35,133 nt of DNA from contig JANQQT010000253.1 in the NCBI GenBank assembly GCA_028284925.1, positions 1-35,133 on the forward strand, given 5' to 3'. The stretch's first letter is position 1. Each line of letters opens with the position of its first letter. Below the pieces are notes generated by a model. It was given only the letters and a program-made list of their open reading frames with translations. It was not told the origin of the DNA and ran no database searches. The position numbers and the translations under genes were made by a program. Shown here piece after piece: positions 6,913 to 13,760 of the stretch. This stretch comes from Phycisphaeraceae bacterium. GTDB taxonomy: Bacteria; Planctomycetota; Phycisphaerae; Phycisphaerales; Zrk34.

Positions 6913-8616
6913 ATGAGTCTGGTCGGAGCTTTACATCTTGGACGAACAGGGCTGGCCGTCACCCAGTCCGCGCTCGAGGTCGTGGGTAACAACCTCGCCA
7001 ATGCCGCCACGCCCGGATACACCCGACAGTCCGCCTCCCTCGCGCCTTCAACCGGTATCAATATGGGTAGCGGCAATGTCTTCGGCACAGGTGTCAAGCT
7101 CAAGGAAATCATTCGACACGTCGACGAAGCGCTCAATGCACGCGTTCGTTCCGCTACCTCCGATCAGCACGCCTCCCTCGCTCGCCAGGAAATACTCACC
7201 CAGATCGAATCCATTCAGGGCGAACTCACCGATGCGGGTCTTTCCGCCAAACTCACCGAGTTCTTCAACTCCTGGTCCGAACTGGCCAACAATCCCTCCG
7301 ACAACTCACTTCGGTCACTGGTTGTCTCACAGGGCGGTAACCTCTCCCAGTTCCTACGCTCCGTTCGCGATGAGCTGGTTGACCTGAGAACCCAGATCGA
7401 TCGTTCCATCAACGCCGCTGGCCAGTCCGCCAATGATCTGGTAGACAAAATCGCCGCCCTCAACCAGCAGATCGTCGTCAACGAGGCGGGCCAGGGCGGT
7501 GCAAACGCACTTCGAGATGAACGCGACATGCTTCTATCTGAACTTGCCGAATTCGTCGACATCACCACCATCGAACAATCCGCCGGCGCTGTCGATGTCT
7601 TCGTTGCGTCCACGCCCATCGTGCTCGGCACCAGCAGCCGCGGGCTTGAAGTGGAAACCATCTCCGAAAACAACACACTCGTCACCAACCTCAAGGTCAA
7701 ACAGGATCAGGCCATCATCAATCCCGGCAGCGGAAGGCTCGGCCAACTTCTCACCTCCCGCGAGAATGACGTCAACGCCGCCATCGATACACTCGACCAG
7801 TTCACCAAAGATTTCATTTTCGAAGTCAACCGTCTCCACTCCTCAGGCCAGGCCGACCACGGCTTTGACACCGTCTCCAGCTTCGATTTCGTGGATGACC
7901 CCGCCGTCGCCCTCAACCTCACCGCCGCCGGACTAGAACACACACCCAAAAACGGAACGTTCGACATTCACCTCAGGCAGAAATCCACCAACGAACTGGT
8001 TTCCACACGTATTGAGGTGGACCTTGACGGTATCGGCGCAGACACCACGCTCAACGATCTTGCCACATCCATCTCCGCCGTCGCCAACATCACCGCCACC
8101 GTAGGCGTCGATGGTCGAATCACCCTCACCGCCGACTCAGCCGACTTCGAGTTCACTTTCTCAGACGATCATTCAGGCGTCCTCGCCGCCCTCGGCATCA
8201 ACACCTTCTTCACAGGTAGCGATGCCACCAACATCGACATGAATCAGGTGCTAACCAACGACCCAACGCTTCTCGCTACGGGTCAGGGTCATATTTCAGG
8301 TGACAACCGCACGGCCCTTCTCATCGCAGACCTCGGTGATGCACAGGGTGATTCCTTCAATGGGCTCACCTTCCGCGAATTCTGGGGTCGCCATATCGAG
8401 GATTACGCCATACGAACCGGGCAGACCAACGACTCGGTTAAATCCACAGCCGTCATCGTCGAGGGACTCGAAACCCAACGCCAGTCGAAATCCGGCGTCA
8501 ACCTCGACGAAGAAGCCATCAACCTCATCACCTTCGAACAGGCTTACCAGGGCTCCGCTCGTTTCCTCTCCGTCGTCAATGAACTGATGGACACCATGTT
8601 AGGACTGGTACGTTAA
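6913..8616 (+). CDS. flgK: Flagellar hook-associated protein 1, FlgK
   Basis: FlgK is the first hook-filament junction protein, exported through the flagellar channel. The 567-residue product is close to the E. coli length (547). The N-terminus has the rod/hook/FlgK signature VVGNNLANAATPGYTRQ, and the C-terminal D0 helix has SGVNLDEEAINLITFEQAYQ ahead of the ending SVVNELMDTMLGLVR. Residues about 345-440 resemble a hook IN-type beta module (IEVDLDGIGADTTLNDLA and a later DGRITLTAD). There is no Shine-Dalgarno sequence close to the ATG: the nearest AAAGGA is more than 15 bases away, so translation may be coupled to or reinitiated from flgN, which ends 35 bases upstream. flgL follows after four bases. 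Confidence 0.95.
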   Translation: MSLVGALHLGRTGLAVTQSALEVVGNNLANAATPGYTRQSASLAPSTGINMGSGNVFGTGVKLKEIIRHVDEALNARVRSATSDQHASLARQEILTQIESIQGELTDAGLSAKLTEFFNSWSELANNPSDNSLRSLVVSQGGNLSQFLRSVRDELVDLRTQIDRSINAAGQSANDLVDKIAALNQQIVVNEAGQGGANALRDERDMLLSELAEFVDITTIEQSAGAVDVFVASTPIVLGTSSRGLEVETISENNTLVTNLKVKQDQAIINPGSGRLGQLLTSRENDVNAAIDTLDQFTKDFIFEVNRLHSSGQADHGFDTVSSFDFVDDPAVALNLTAAGLEHTPKNGTFDIHLRQKSTNELVSTRIEVDLDGIGADTTLNDLATSISAVANITATVGVDGRITLTADSADFEFTFSDDHSGVLAALGINTFFTGSDATNIDMNQVLTNDPTLLATGQGHISGDNRTALLIADLGDAQGDSFNGLTFREFWGRHIEDYAIRTGQTNDSVKSTAVIVEGLETQRQSKSGVNLDEEAINLITFEQAYQGSARFLSVVNELMDTMLGLVR

Positions 8617-8620
8617 GGCC

Positions 8621-10564
8621 ATGAGTCAGATTCCTTCCAATTTGTCACGCGTCAGCAACAGCATGAGTGCAAGCCTCATGCTTAGCAACCTGCGCCGGAC
8701 AAATGTTGAATTGCTCAATCTCCAGGAGCAGTTGAGCACCGGAAGAGTCGTCAATCGCCCAAGCGATGATCCCGGATCAGTCGGATCACTCACCTCCCTT
8801 AGCGTCCTCATGGAGAAATTCGACCAGCAACTCGGCACACTCCAGCGCGCCCAAAGCACGATCGACGTCACCGATGTCGCCCTCGCCGACATCGTCGGCA
8901 TGCTCGAAGAAGCACACGGCGTCGCCCTCTCCCAGATCGGCGTCCAGTCCACCGCCGAAGCACGCGCCAACCAGGCAGTCGTCATCGACGCTTTCCTCGA
9001 TAACATCTTCGCCATCGCCAATCGCCAGCATCAGAACGTTTCCCTCTTCGGCGGCAGAAAGTCGAACGTCGAACCCTTTATCGAGCAGGCGGGTGGCTAC
9101 CGCTACGTCGGTTCACGCGAAAATCTTACCGCAGATGTCGGCTCAACACTTCCACTCGAAATCAATACCAACGGGTCCGATGCGCTCGGAGCGCTCTCCA
9201 CACGCATGACCAGCTCAGTGGATCTCGACCCCGCCGCCGCCGGGAATACACGTATCGCCGATGTCAACGGCGCCCGCGCCAAAGGCGTCACTCTCGGCTC
9301 CATTTCGCTTGTCGTCAATGCCGCAAACACCACCGTCGACCTCACCCCCGCCTCCACCCTCGGTGATGTCGCCGACATCATTAACGATGCCATCACCACC
9401 CTCGGCGGAACCGGCTCCATCGCCGTCACCGCCGATGGTTTCACCCTTACTGCGGGCGGTGGCGAAACCATCACCATCGCGGATATCGGAACCGGCATCA
9501 CCGCCGCAGACCTCGGCATCGCCATCTCCGCAACCGCCGGTGCGACGGTCGGAGGCGACATCGACCCGCGACTCACACTCCTTACCAGCGTCGCCACCCT
9601 CGGCGCAGCGCCAAGCCTTGCCGGCGGACTCAAGATCACCAACGGACTCGAATCAGGAACGGTCAGCTTCGCCGGCGTTACTACCATCGAAGGTATGATC
9701 AACGCCGTCGACGCACAAAACCTCGGCGTCAGGCTCGAGATCAATGATGCCGACAACAGTCTAAACCTCGTCAATGAAGTCAGTGGCACCGCCATGACCA
9801 TCGGCGAGAACGCCGGCGGAACCACCGCCACCGACCTCGGCCTACGGTCCCTCGATCGAAACACCATCCTTGCAGACTTCAATGACAAGCAAGGCGTCGG
9901 TCGAATCGCAGGTCTTGACGACTTTCGCATCGAACTCGCCGATGGCGCCACCACCTTCGATGTCAACATCGACGGCGCCATCACCGTCGACGATGTCGTC
10001 ACCGATATCGAAAACGCCGCCACCCTCGCCGGACTTACCCTCGGCGCCGACTTCACCGTCCAGATGGCCGCCGATGGCAACGGAATCGAACTCATCGACG
10101 GCATCGGCGGTGCGGGACCATTCCGTGTCATCAGCCTCAACGACAGTCCCGCAGCGTCAGACCTCGGCATTCTTCAGAACGTCGGCGCAGGAACCACCAT
10201 CACAGGTGTCGACAACGCACAGATCAGAACCGATTCCGTCTTCGCTCACCTCATCATGCTCCGCGATTCGCTCCTCAACAATGATGAGCGACTACTCACC
10301 ATCGCTGGTCAACGCGTCCGCGAAGACATCGACCGCGTCACAGTCGTCCGCTCATCCAATGGTGTCCGCGCCAACCGCGCTCAGGCCGAAGCCGATCGCA
10401 TCGAGTCAAGAAAACTTCAAACCTCAGCCGTCATCTCCGATCTCCGCGATACCGACTTCGCCGAAGCCATTTCAAGATTCACACAAATGCAACAGCAACT
10501 GGAGGCAAACCTGCAGGTTTCGGGAAGAACCCTGCAGTTGAACTTACTGAACTTTCTACGGTGA
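8621..10564 (+). CDS. flgL: Flagellar hook-associated protein 3, FlgL, with three inserted beta modules
   Basis: FlgL is the second hook-filament junction protein. The ends are diagnostic: residues about 18-60 include LSTGRVVNRPSDDPGSVGSL, and the end has SDLRDTDFAEAISRFTQMQQ and a closing LQLNLLNFLR. At 647 residues it is about twice the E. coli length (317). The extra mass lies at residues about 222-520 and reads as three successive modules of 75-105 residues. Each ends in a DLG motif (AADLGI at 296-301, ATDLGL at 403-408, ASDLGI at 512-517), and each contains a hook IN-like segment. These probably form extra surface domains. AAGG sits only two or three bases before the ATG, so translation is probably coupled to flgK. 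Confidence 0.93.
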   Translation: MSQIPSNLSRVSNSMSASLMLSNLRRTNVELLNLQEQLSTGRVVNRPSDDPGSVGSLTSLSVLMEKFDQQLGTLQRAQSTIDVTDVALADIVGMLEEAHGVALSQIGVQSTAEARANQAVVIDAFLDNIFAIANRQHQNVSLFGGRKSNVEPFIEQAGGYRYVGSRENLTADVGSTLPLEINTNGSDALGALSTRMTSSVDLDPAAAGNTRIADVNGARAKGVTLGSISLVVNAANTTVDLTPASTLGDVADIINDAITTLGGTGSIAVTADGFTLTAGGGETITIADIGTGITAADLGIAISATAGATVGGDIDPRLTLLTSVATLGAAPSLAGGLKITNGLESGTVSFAGVTTIEGMINAVDAQNLGVRLEINDADNSLNLVNEVSGTAMTIGENAGGTTATDLGLRSLDRNTILADFNDKQGVGRIAGLDDFRIELADGATTFDVNIDGAITVDDVVTDIENAATLAGLTLGADFTVQMAADGNGIELIDGIGGAGPFRVISLNDSPAASDLGILQNVGAGTTITGVDNAQIRTDSVFAHLIMLRDSLLNNDERLLTIAGQRVREDIDRVTVVRSSNGVRANRAQAEADRIESRKLQTSAVISDLRDTDFAEAISRFTQMQQQLEANLQVSGRTLQLNLLNFLR

Positions 10565-10573
10565 ATTTCACCG
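10559..10573. repeat. Palindrome spanning the flgL stop codon
   Basis: CGGTGAA and TTCACCG form a near-perfect 15-base palindrome with one central base, containing the flgL TGA. It could be an operator or a short mRNA hairpin. No T run follows. Confidence 0.4.
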
Positions 10574-10606
10574 TATTCGGCTCGTCGATCGAACGGCCAG
10601 GTCGAC

Positions 10607-10662
10607 GACAGGATGTCAACCGCCGCGTGAGCGTAAATCACACGGCAATAACCAGGATGGTT
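10607..10662 (+). promoter_or_regulatory. Two GGA-triloop hairpins in the fliW leader (candidate CsrA sites)
   Basis: GACA-GGA-TGTC (10607-10617) and AACCA-GGA-TGGTT (10650-10662) are perfect short stems whose loop is exactly GGA. The first is close to the CsrA consensus ACARGGAUGU with one loop base missing. They lie in the 124-base gap before fliW. CsrA normally prefers larger loops, so binding is only a hypothesis. Confidence 0.35.
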
Positions 10663-10688
10663 GGCCGAACAGAAAAGGAAAATCTCCC

Positions 10689-11135
10689 ATGTTAATCAAA
10701 ACATCGAGATTCGGACAGGTTGAAGTGGACGAGAAACGCGTCATCAGCTTCCCCAAAGGGTTGCTGGGCTTCCCGCAGTACGAAAAGTACGTACTCATTC
10801 AGCCCGCGGATGAGGGTTTCTTCTTCTGGCTCCAATCCGTCGACGCCCCCGAACTGGCGTTCGTCGTCACGGACCCAAGCCTCTTCGTTCAGGACTACGA
10901 CGTACCCATCAAAGCCGAGCAGATGCAGGAACTCGGCATCACCAACGTCGAAGAAGCCCAGGTCCTTGTCATCGTCAACAAGAGAGGAACCGCCCTCACA
11001 GGCAACCTCCAGGGACCACTCGTCATCCACACCACCATGTGCATCGGCGAGCAAATGGTCCTGTCAGATCGAAGATTCCACACGCGCGTCCCGCTTGTCG
11101 ATCTCGCCGAATCGCAGGCCGCAAAAAGCGCGTAG
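10689..11135 (+). CDS. fliW: Flagellar assembly factor FliW
   Basis: FliW is a cytoplasmic protein that binds flagellin and, when free, binds CsrA and blocks it, so flagellin translation follows export. The 148-residue product has the family pattern: a first strand TSRFGQVEVDEKRVISFPKG, then LLGFPQYEKYVLI, then a FFWLQSVDAPELAFVVTDP core, and NLQGPLVIH toward the end. The length is typical. A purine-rich AAAAGGAAAA precedes the ATG by about ten bases. It sits 160 bases before csrA and ahead of two flagellin genes, the arrangement known from Bacillus and from other flagellated bacteria with this switch. Confidence 0.95.
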   Translation: MLIKTSRFGQVEVDEKRVISFPKGLLGFPQYEKYVLIQPADEGFFFWLQSVDAPELAFVVTDPSLFVQDYDVPIKAEQMQELGITNVEEAQVLVIVNKRGTALTGNLQGPLVIHTTMCIGEQMVLSDRRFHTRVPLVDLAESQAAKSA

Positions 11136-11141
11136 GAATGA

Positions 11142-11203
11142 ATTCGGCGGGTCGCCCCGGATACCGACCGCCGAATAGTCGGGCCTCCTCGAAAACGAGG
11201 CCC
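11142..11203 (+). promoter_or_regulatory. Two strong hairpins between fliW and csrA, the first with GGA in its loop
   Basis: The first hairpin pairs 11142-11154 with 11165-11176 (12 base pairs with one bulged G) and has the loop CCCCGGATAC. The second pairs GGGCCTC (11181-11187) with GAGGCCC (11197-11203). Neither is followed by a T run, so they are not ordinary terminators. The first loop contains the GGA core that CsrA recognises. Confidence 0.5.
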
Positions 11204-11222
11204 ATGCGTAGACAACCAGCGA

Positions 11223-11265
11223 TTTGGCGTTCGCCTCGAAACGGATGTCGAGTAGGAGCGCCAAA
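11223..11265 (+). promoter_or_regulatory. Nested hairpin with ACGGATG loop in the csrA leader (candidate CsrA autoregulation site)
   Basis: TTTGGCG (11223-11229) pairs with CGCCAAA (11259-11265). Inside it, CTCGA (11235-11239) pairs with TCGAG (11248-11252) around the eight-base loop AACGGATG. A GGA exposed in a hairpin loop, in the context ACGGAUG, is very like the selected CsrA target. The site is 44-60 bases upstream of the csrA ATG. CsrA repressing its own mRNA is known in several bacteria; here it is inferred. Confidence 0.5.
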
Positions 11266-11295
11266 TACGCACAAGGCCCACGGAAGGAGCCGAAC

Positions 11296-11583
11296 ATGCT
11301 GGTGCTATCTCGTCAACGCGACGAAACAATCATGATCGGAGACGACATCGAAATTACCGTCGTCGACATCAGAGGCGACAAGGTCCGCCTCGGCATTACC
11401 GCCCCGCCCTCTGTCAAAGTTCACAGAATGGAAGTTTACGAAGCCATCAAACGTGAAAACCAAAAGGCCGCTGGAATGCAAATTGATGACCTGGATGATA
11501 TCAACAAAAAACTGAAGCAGCCGAACGCCCAAAACCAATCCAACAACTCAAATGGCGATTCGGGAAATGCTCAGAGAACATAA
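11296..11583 (+). CDS. csrA: Carbon storage / flagellin translation regulator CsrA
   Basis: CsrA is a small dimeric RNA-binding protein that blocks ribosome access at GGA sites. The first 60 residues are canonical: [40 protein letters not shown], then [14 protein letters not shown], which includes the RNA-contacting R44-type region (VHRMEVY). I chose the ATG at 11296 because it gives the invariant MLVLSR start and has AAGGAG six bases upstream; the frame is open earlier but not family-like. The protein has 95 residues against about 61-75 for most CsrA proteins. The extra C-terminal tail is rich in Asn, Gln and Asp and is probably disordered. Its known partner FliW is encoded just upstream, and probable targets (the two flagellins) just downstream. 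Confidence 0.96.
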   Translation: MLVLSRQRDETIMIGDDIEITVVDIRGDKVRLGITAPPSVKVHRMEVYEAIKRENQKAAGMQIDDLDDINKKLKQPNAQNQSNNSNGDSGNAQRT

Positions 11584-11593
11584 ATAAGGCGAA

Positions 11594-11647
11594 ATTTGTG
11601 GGTCGCCGGATGCGACCACAAATGATCGACGCCAAACGGCTTGGCGT
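11594..11647 (+). promoter_or_regulatory. Two hairpins between csrA and the first flagellin gene
   Basis: The first hairpin pairs 11594-11605 with 11613-11623 (11 base pairs, one bulged G) and has the seven-base loop CCGGATG. The second pairs ACGCCAA (11629-11635) with TTGGCGT (11641-11647). The first shares the pattern GGGTCGCC..GGAT..CGACC with the hairpin at 11142-11176, including the bulged G. No T run follows either. They may be regulatory sites, or protect the 3' end of the csrA mRNA. Confidence 0.45.
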
Positions 11648-11656
11648 AGGAAACAT

Positions 11657-11685
11657 GAAAAACGCAATACGAAAAAGCCGAATAA
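11657..11685 (+). promoter_or_regulatory. Weak sigma-28-like promoter before the first flagellin gene
   Basis: GCCGAATAA at 11677-11685 resembles the sigma-28 -10 box (GCCGATAA), and AAAA lies 15 bases upstream where TAAA would be expected. Transcription would begin near 11692, giving a leader of about 33 bases made up mostly of the Shine-Dalgarno hairpin. Confidence 0.35.
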
Positions 11686-11705
11686 CTTTGCCCTTGGCTT
11701 AGCCC

Positions 11706-11723
11706 ACAATCAAGGAGGATTGT
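11706..11723 (+). promoter_or_regulatory. Shine-Dalgarno hairpin of the first flagellin gene (candidate CsrA site)
   Basis: ACAATC (11706-11711) and GATTGT (11718-11723) pair perfectly and expose the hexaloop AAGGAG, which is the ribosome-binding site itself. The start codon follows at 11725. A GGA in a six-base loop over the Shine-Dalgarno sequence is the textbook form of a CsrA repressor site, and fliW and csrA lie directly upstream. Confidence 0.65.
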
Positions 11724-11724
11724 C

Positions 11725-13197
11725 ATGGCTAGGATTAATACGAATGTCTCGTCATTGATCGCACGACACAATCTCGCTAAATCAAACGACGACCTGCAAA
11801 TACGATTGCAACGTCTTTCAACCGGCCTCCGCATCAACCGCGGCGCCGATGACCCCGCCGGTCTCATCATCTCTGAGCGCATGCGCACCGAGATACGCGG
11901 GATCGACAAGGCGATCGTGAACGCCGAAAGAGCGTCCAACGTCATCGCCGCGGCCGAAGCTTCACTCTCCGAAGTCGCCACGCTCCTGAATACCATCAAG
12001 GGACTCGTGGTCGAGGCCGCTAACACCTCCTCTCTCTCGCAGGAGGAAATCGAAGCCAATCAGCTTCAAATCGACTCCGCCGTCGATTCAATCACCCGAA
12101 TCGCCAACACCACCAGCTTCGCGGGATTGAAACTACTCAACGGCTCCGTTGACTACGTTACCTCAGGGATCGCCACCAGCGCCATCTCCGATGTGCGAAT
12201 ACACTCGGCCAACTTCGGAACAAGTCCCAACCTCCCCGTTTCCGTACAGGTCGTCAACTCCGCACAACAGGCCGGTCTCTTCCTTTCCACCGGTACCACC
12301 ATCATCCCCAGCGCCCTTACGCTTGAGGTCACTGGGACGGATGGCGTTGAAGTGTTCCAATTCAGCTCCGGCACGGCCCTCAGCGCCATAACCTTCGCCG
12401 TCAATCGGTCCTCCGATTCGACCGGCGTCCAGGCCGCCATCGTCAGCGGCGCCGCCGCCGGATTATCGGCCCTCCAGTTCAGCTCCGTAGACTATGGCGC
12501 CAGCGCCTTCGTCTCCGTGCAGAAACTGCCGGGCTCAACGGGTGGCAATTTCTTCGCCGCTTACGATGCCATCGGCGGAAATCAAGTCTCCCGAGATGAA
12601 GGTCAGGATGTCCTTGCCCTCATCAATGGTAACCTCGCACTTGGAAAAGGTACCTCCGTACAACTCAATACCTCGTCCTTAAAGATGGAGATGGACCTCA
12701 CCACCGCCTACGCCCAGACCACCGCCGGCGCCGGCGCGACCAAATCCTTCACCATCACCGGAGGCGGCGCAACATTCCAGATGGGCCCCAATGTCGAATC
12801 CTCTCAACAGATCAGTTTCGGCATCCAGTCCGTCGCAGCCTCCAAACTCGGAGATTCCACCCTTGGATTCCTCAATTCCATTGTCAGTGGCGGAGCAAAC
12901 TCCGTTCGCGATGGGAAGACCTCCGAAGCCGATGCCATCATCAATAAGGCCATTACCCAGGTCTCCGTGGTTCGAGGCCGTCTCGGAGCCTTCGAACTCA
13001 ACACCATTCAAACCAACGTGCGAAGTCTCCAGATTGCACTTCAAAATCTGACCGCCAGCGAATCGCGTATCCGGGATGCCGATTTCGCCGAGGAAGCCAG
13101 CGCCCTCAACCGCGCCCAGATCCTCAACAACGTGGGTACAACAGTTCTCGGAACCGCCAACTCCACCGCACAGAACGTGCTATCCCTACTCCAGTAG
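11725..13197 (+). CDS. fliC: Flagellin, first copy
   Basis: The 490-residue flagellin has both conserved ends. The N-terminal D0/D1 region has MARINTNVSSLIARHNL, then RLSTGLRINRGADDPAGLII. The C-terminal D1/D0 region has QNLTASESRIRDADFAEEAS and ends GTANSTAQNVLSLLQ. The variable centre (about residues 145-390) includes beta modules with a GITATFQ-like GGGATFQMGP element that also occurs in the second flagellin, so the two share domain architecture as well as ends. Flagellin is exported by the flagellar type III system and polymerises into the filament. A 13-base-pair terminator follows 25 bases after the stop. Codons are mostly C-ending, unlike those of the second copy. Confidence 0.96.
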   Translation: MARINTNVSSLIARHNLAKSNDDLQIRLQRLSTGLRINRGADDPAGLIISERMRTEIRGIDKAIVNAERASNVIAAAEASLSEVATLLNTIKGLVVEAANTSSLSQEEIEANQLQIDSAVDSITRIANTTSFAGLKLLNGSVDYVTSGIATSAISDVRIHSANFGTSPNLPVSVQVVNSAQQAGLFLSTGTTIIPSALTLEVTGTDGVEVFQFSSGTALSAITFAVNRSSDSTGVQAAIVSGAAAGLSALQFSSVDYGASAFVSVQKLPGSTGGNFFAAYDAIGGNQVSRDEGQDVLALINGNLALGKGTSVQLNTSSLKMEMDLTTAYAQTTAGAGATKSFTITGGGATFQMGPNVESSQQISFGIQSVAASKLGDSTLGFLNSIVSGGANSVRDGKTSEADAIINKAITQVSVVRGRLGAFELNTIQTNVRSLQIALQNLTASESRIRDADFAEEASALNRAQILNNVGTTVLGTANSTAQNVLSLLQ

Positions 13198-13221
13198 CGT
13201 CAGATACATAGCTCGACCGAT

Positions 13222-13256
13222 AACGACGGACTGAATTTTCAGTCCGTCGTTTTTTA
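13222..13256 (+). terminator. Rho-independent terminator after the first flagellin gene
   Basis: A perfect 13-base stem (13222-13234 with 13239-13251) with a four-base loop ATTT is followed by a run of T. It separates transcription of the two flagellin genes. Confidence 0.93.
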
Positions 13257-13500
13257 ATGCGCCGCGCACACTTCACCTTGGCCTTATGGCGCGCCCCCTT
13301 CTGTTAGCCTCTCATCACACTTCCCAAAAAAACTTTCTCCATTTTTCCATCCACCGTCTAAACCACCCTCCTGTTTACGCCGAAGTCCGGTTGCAGAACG
13401 ACCAATAGGTCGCTCTGTCGCAAGCTCTCGCATGCGACAAGGACACGGTGGACACTCAATTTTAGATTGTCCAAAAAAAATTGGATCGTAGTCGGGACGG
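13257..13500. other. Non-coding, hairpin-rich stretch between the flagellin genes
   Basis: No convincing gene is present on either strand. Short inverted repeats occur at 13399-13412 (CGACC/GGTCG), 13416-13439 (TGTCGCA/TGCGACA) and 13470-13485 (TCCAA/TTGGA around six A). A sequence ACAAGGACAC at about 13437-13446 resembles a CsrA-binding core. The stretch could encode a small RNA, but no promoter or terminator pair proves it. Confidence 0.4.
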
Positions 13501-13504
13501 AAGT

Positions 13505-13531
13505 TAACCGGCGATCTGTTGCAACCGATAG
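13505..13531 (+). promoter_or_regulatory. Sigma-28-like promoter of the second flagellin gene
   Basis: TAAC at 13505-13508, 15 bases, then ACCGATAG at 13524-13531 matches the flagellar sigma-28 consensus TAAA-N15-GCCGATAA at nine of twelve positions. Transcription would start near 13538, leaving an unusually long leader of about 220 bases before the ATG at 13761. Confidence 0.5.
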
Positions 13532-13538
13532 GAAGCAC

Positions 13539-13757
13539 GTCGTCGATCACCGGACCGACGGCGGCATAGTGCAATCTCGCTTCATCACAACAACGAGGCG
13601 AATCAAAACGGAGGTGAGAAGACATCGAAGGGAAAAAGACGCAAGAAAGCGAACGGTACAGGGCAAAACAGCCCTCGAAACAAACAACGGATTGGTGGCC
13701 TAACGGGCCGACGCTCAACTAAGAGCGGTTTACTGAGAAAGTGTTCAAGGAGGACAC
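13539..13757 (+). promoter_or_regulatory. Long structured leader of the second flagellin gene with Shine-Dalgarno hairpin
   Basis: The ribosome-binding site is again in a hexaloop: GTGTTC (13741-13746) pairs with GACAC (13753-13757), one U bulged, around AAGGAG. Further upstream a hairpin at 13539-13562 exposes the loop ATCACCGGAC, containing GGA. Two others are AGGGC/GCCCT around AAAACA at about 13656-13671 and GGCC/GGCC at about 13697-13709. Several further unpaired GGA triplets occur. The arrangement suggests CsrA control at more than one site. Confidence 0.5.
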
Positions 13758-13760
13758 ACA

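Noticed and set aside
9103..10170. Minus-strand open frame of 355 codons opposite flgL
   Set aside because: Ser/Pro/Val-rich shadow of the flgL coding sequence, which has clear FlgL ends on the + strand.
11181..11203. Hairpin after fliW as a terminator
   Set aside because: A strong stem but no T run; more likely a leader or processing structure.
13284..13718. Minus-strand 144-codon and + strand 78-codon frames between the flagellin genes
   Set aside because: No conserved motif or ribosome-binding site; the + strand frame runs across the predicted sigma-28-like promoter and structured leader.
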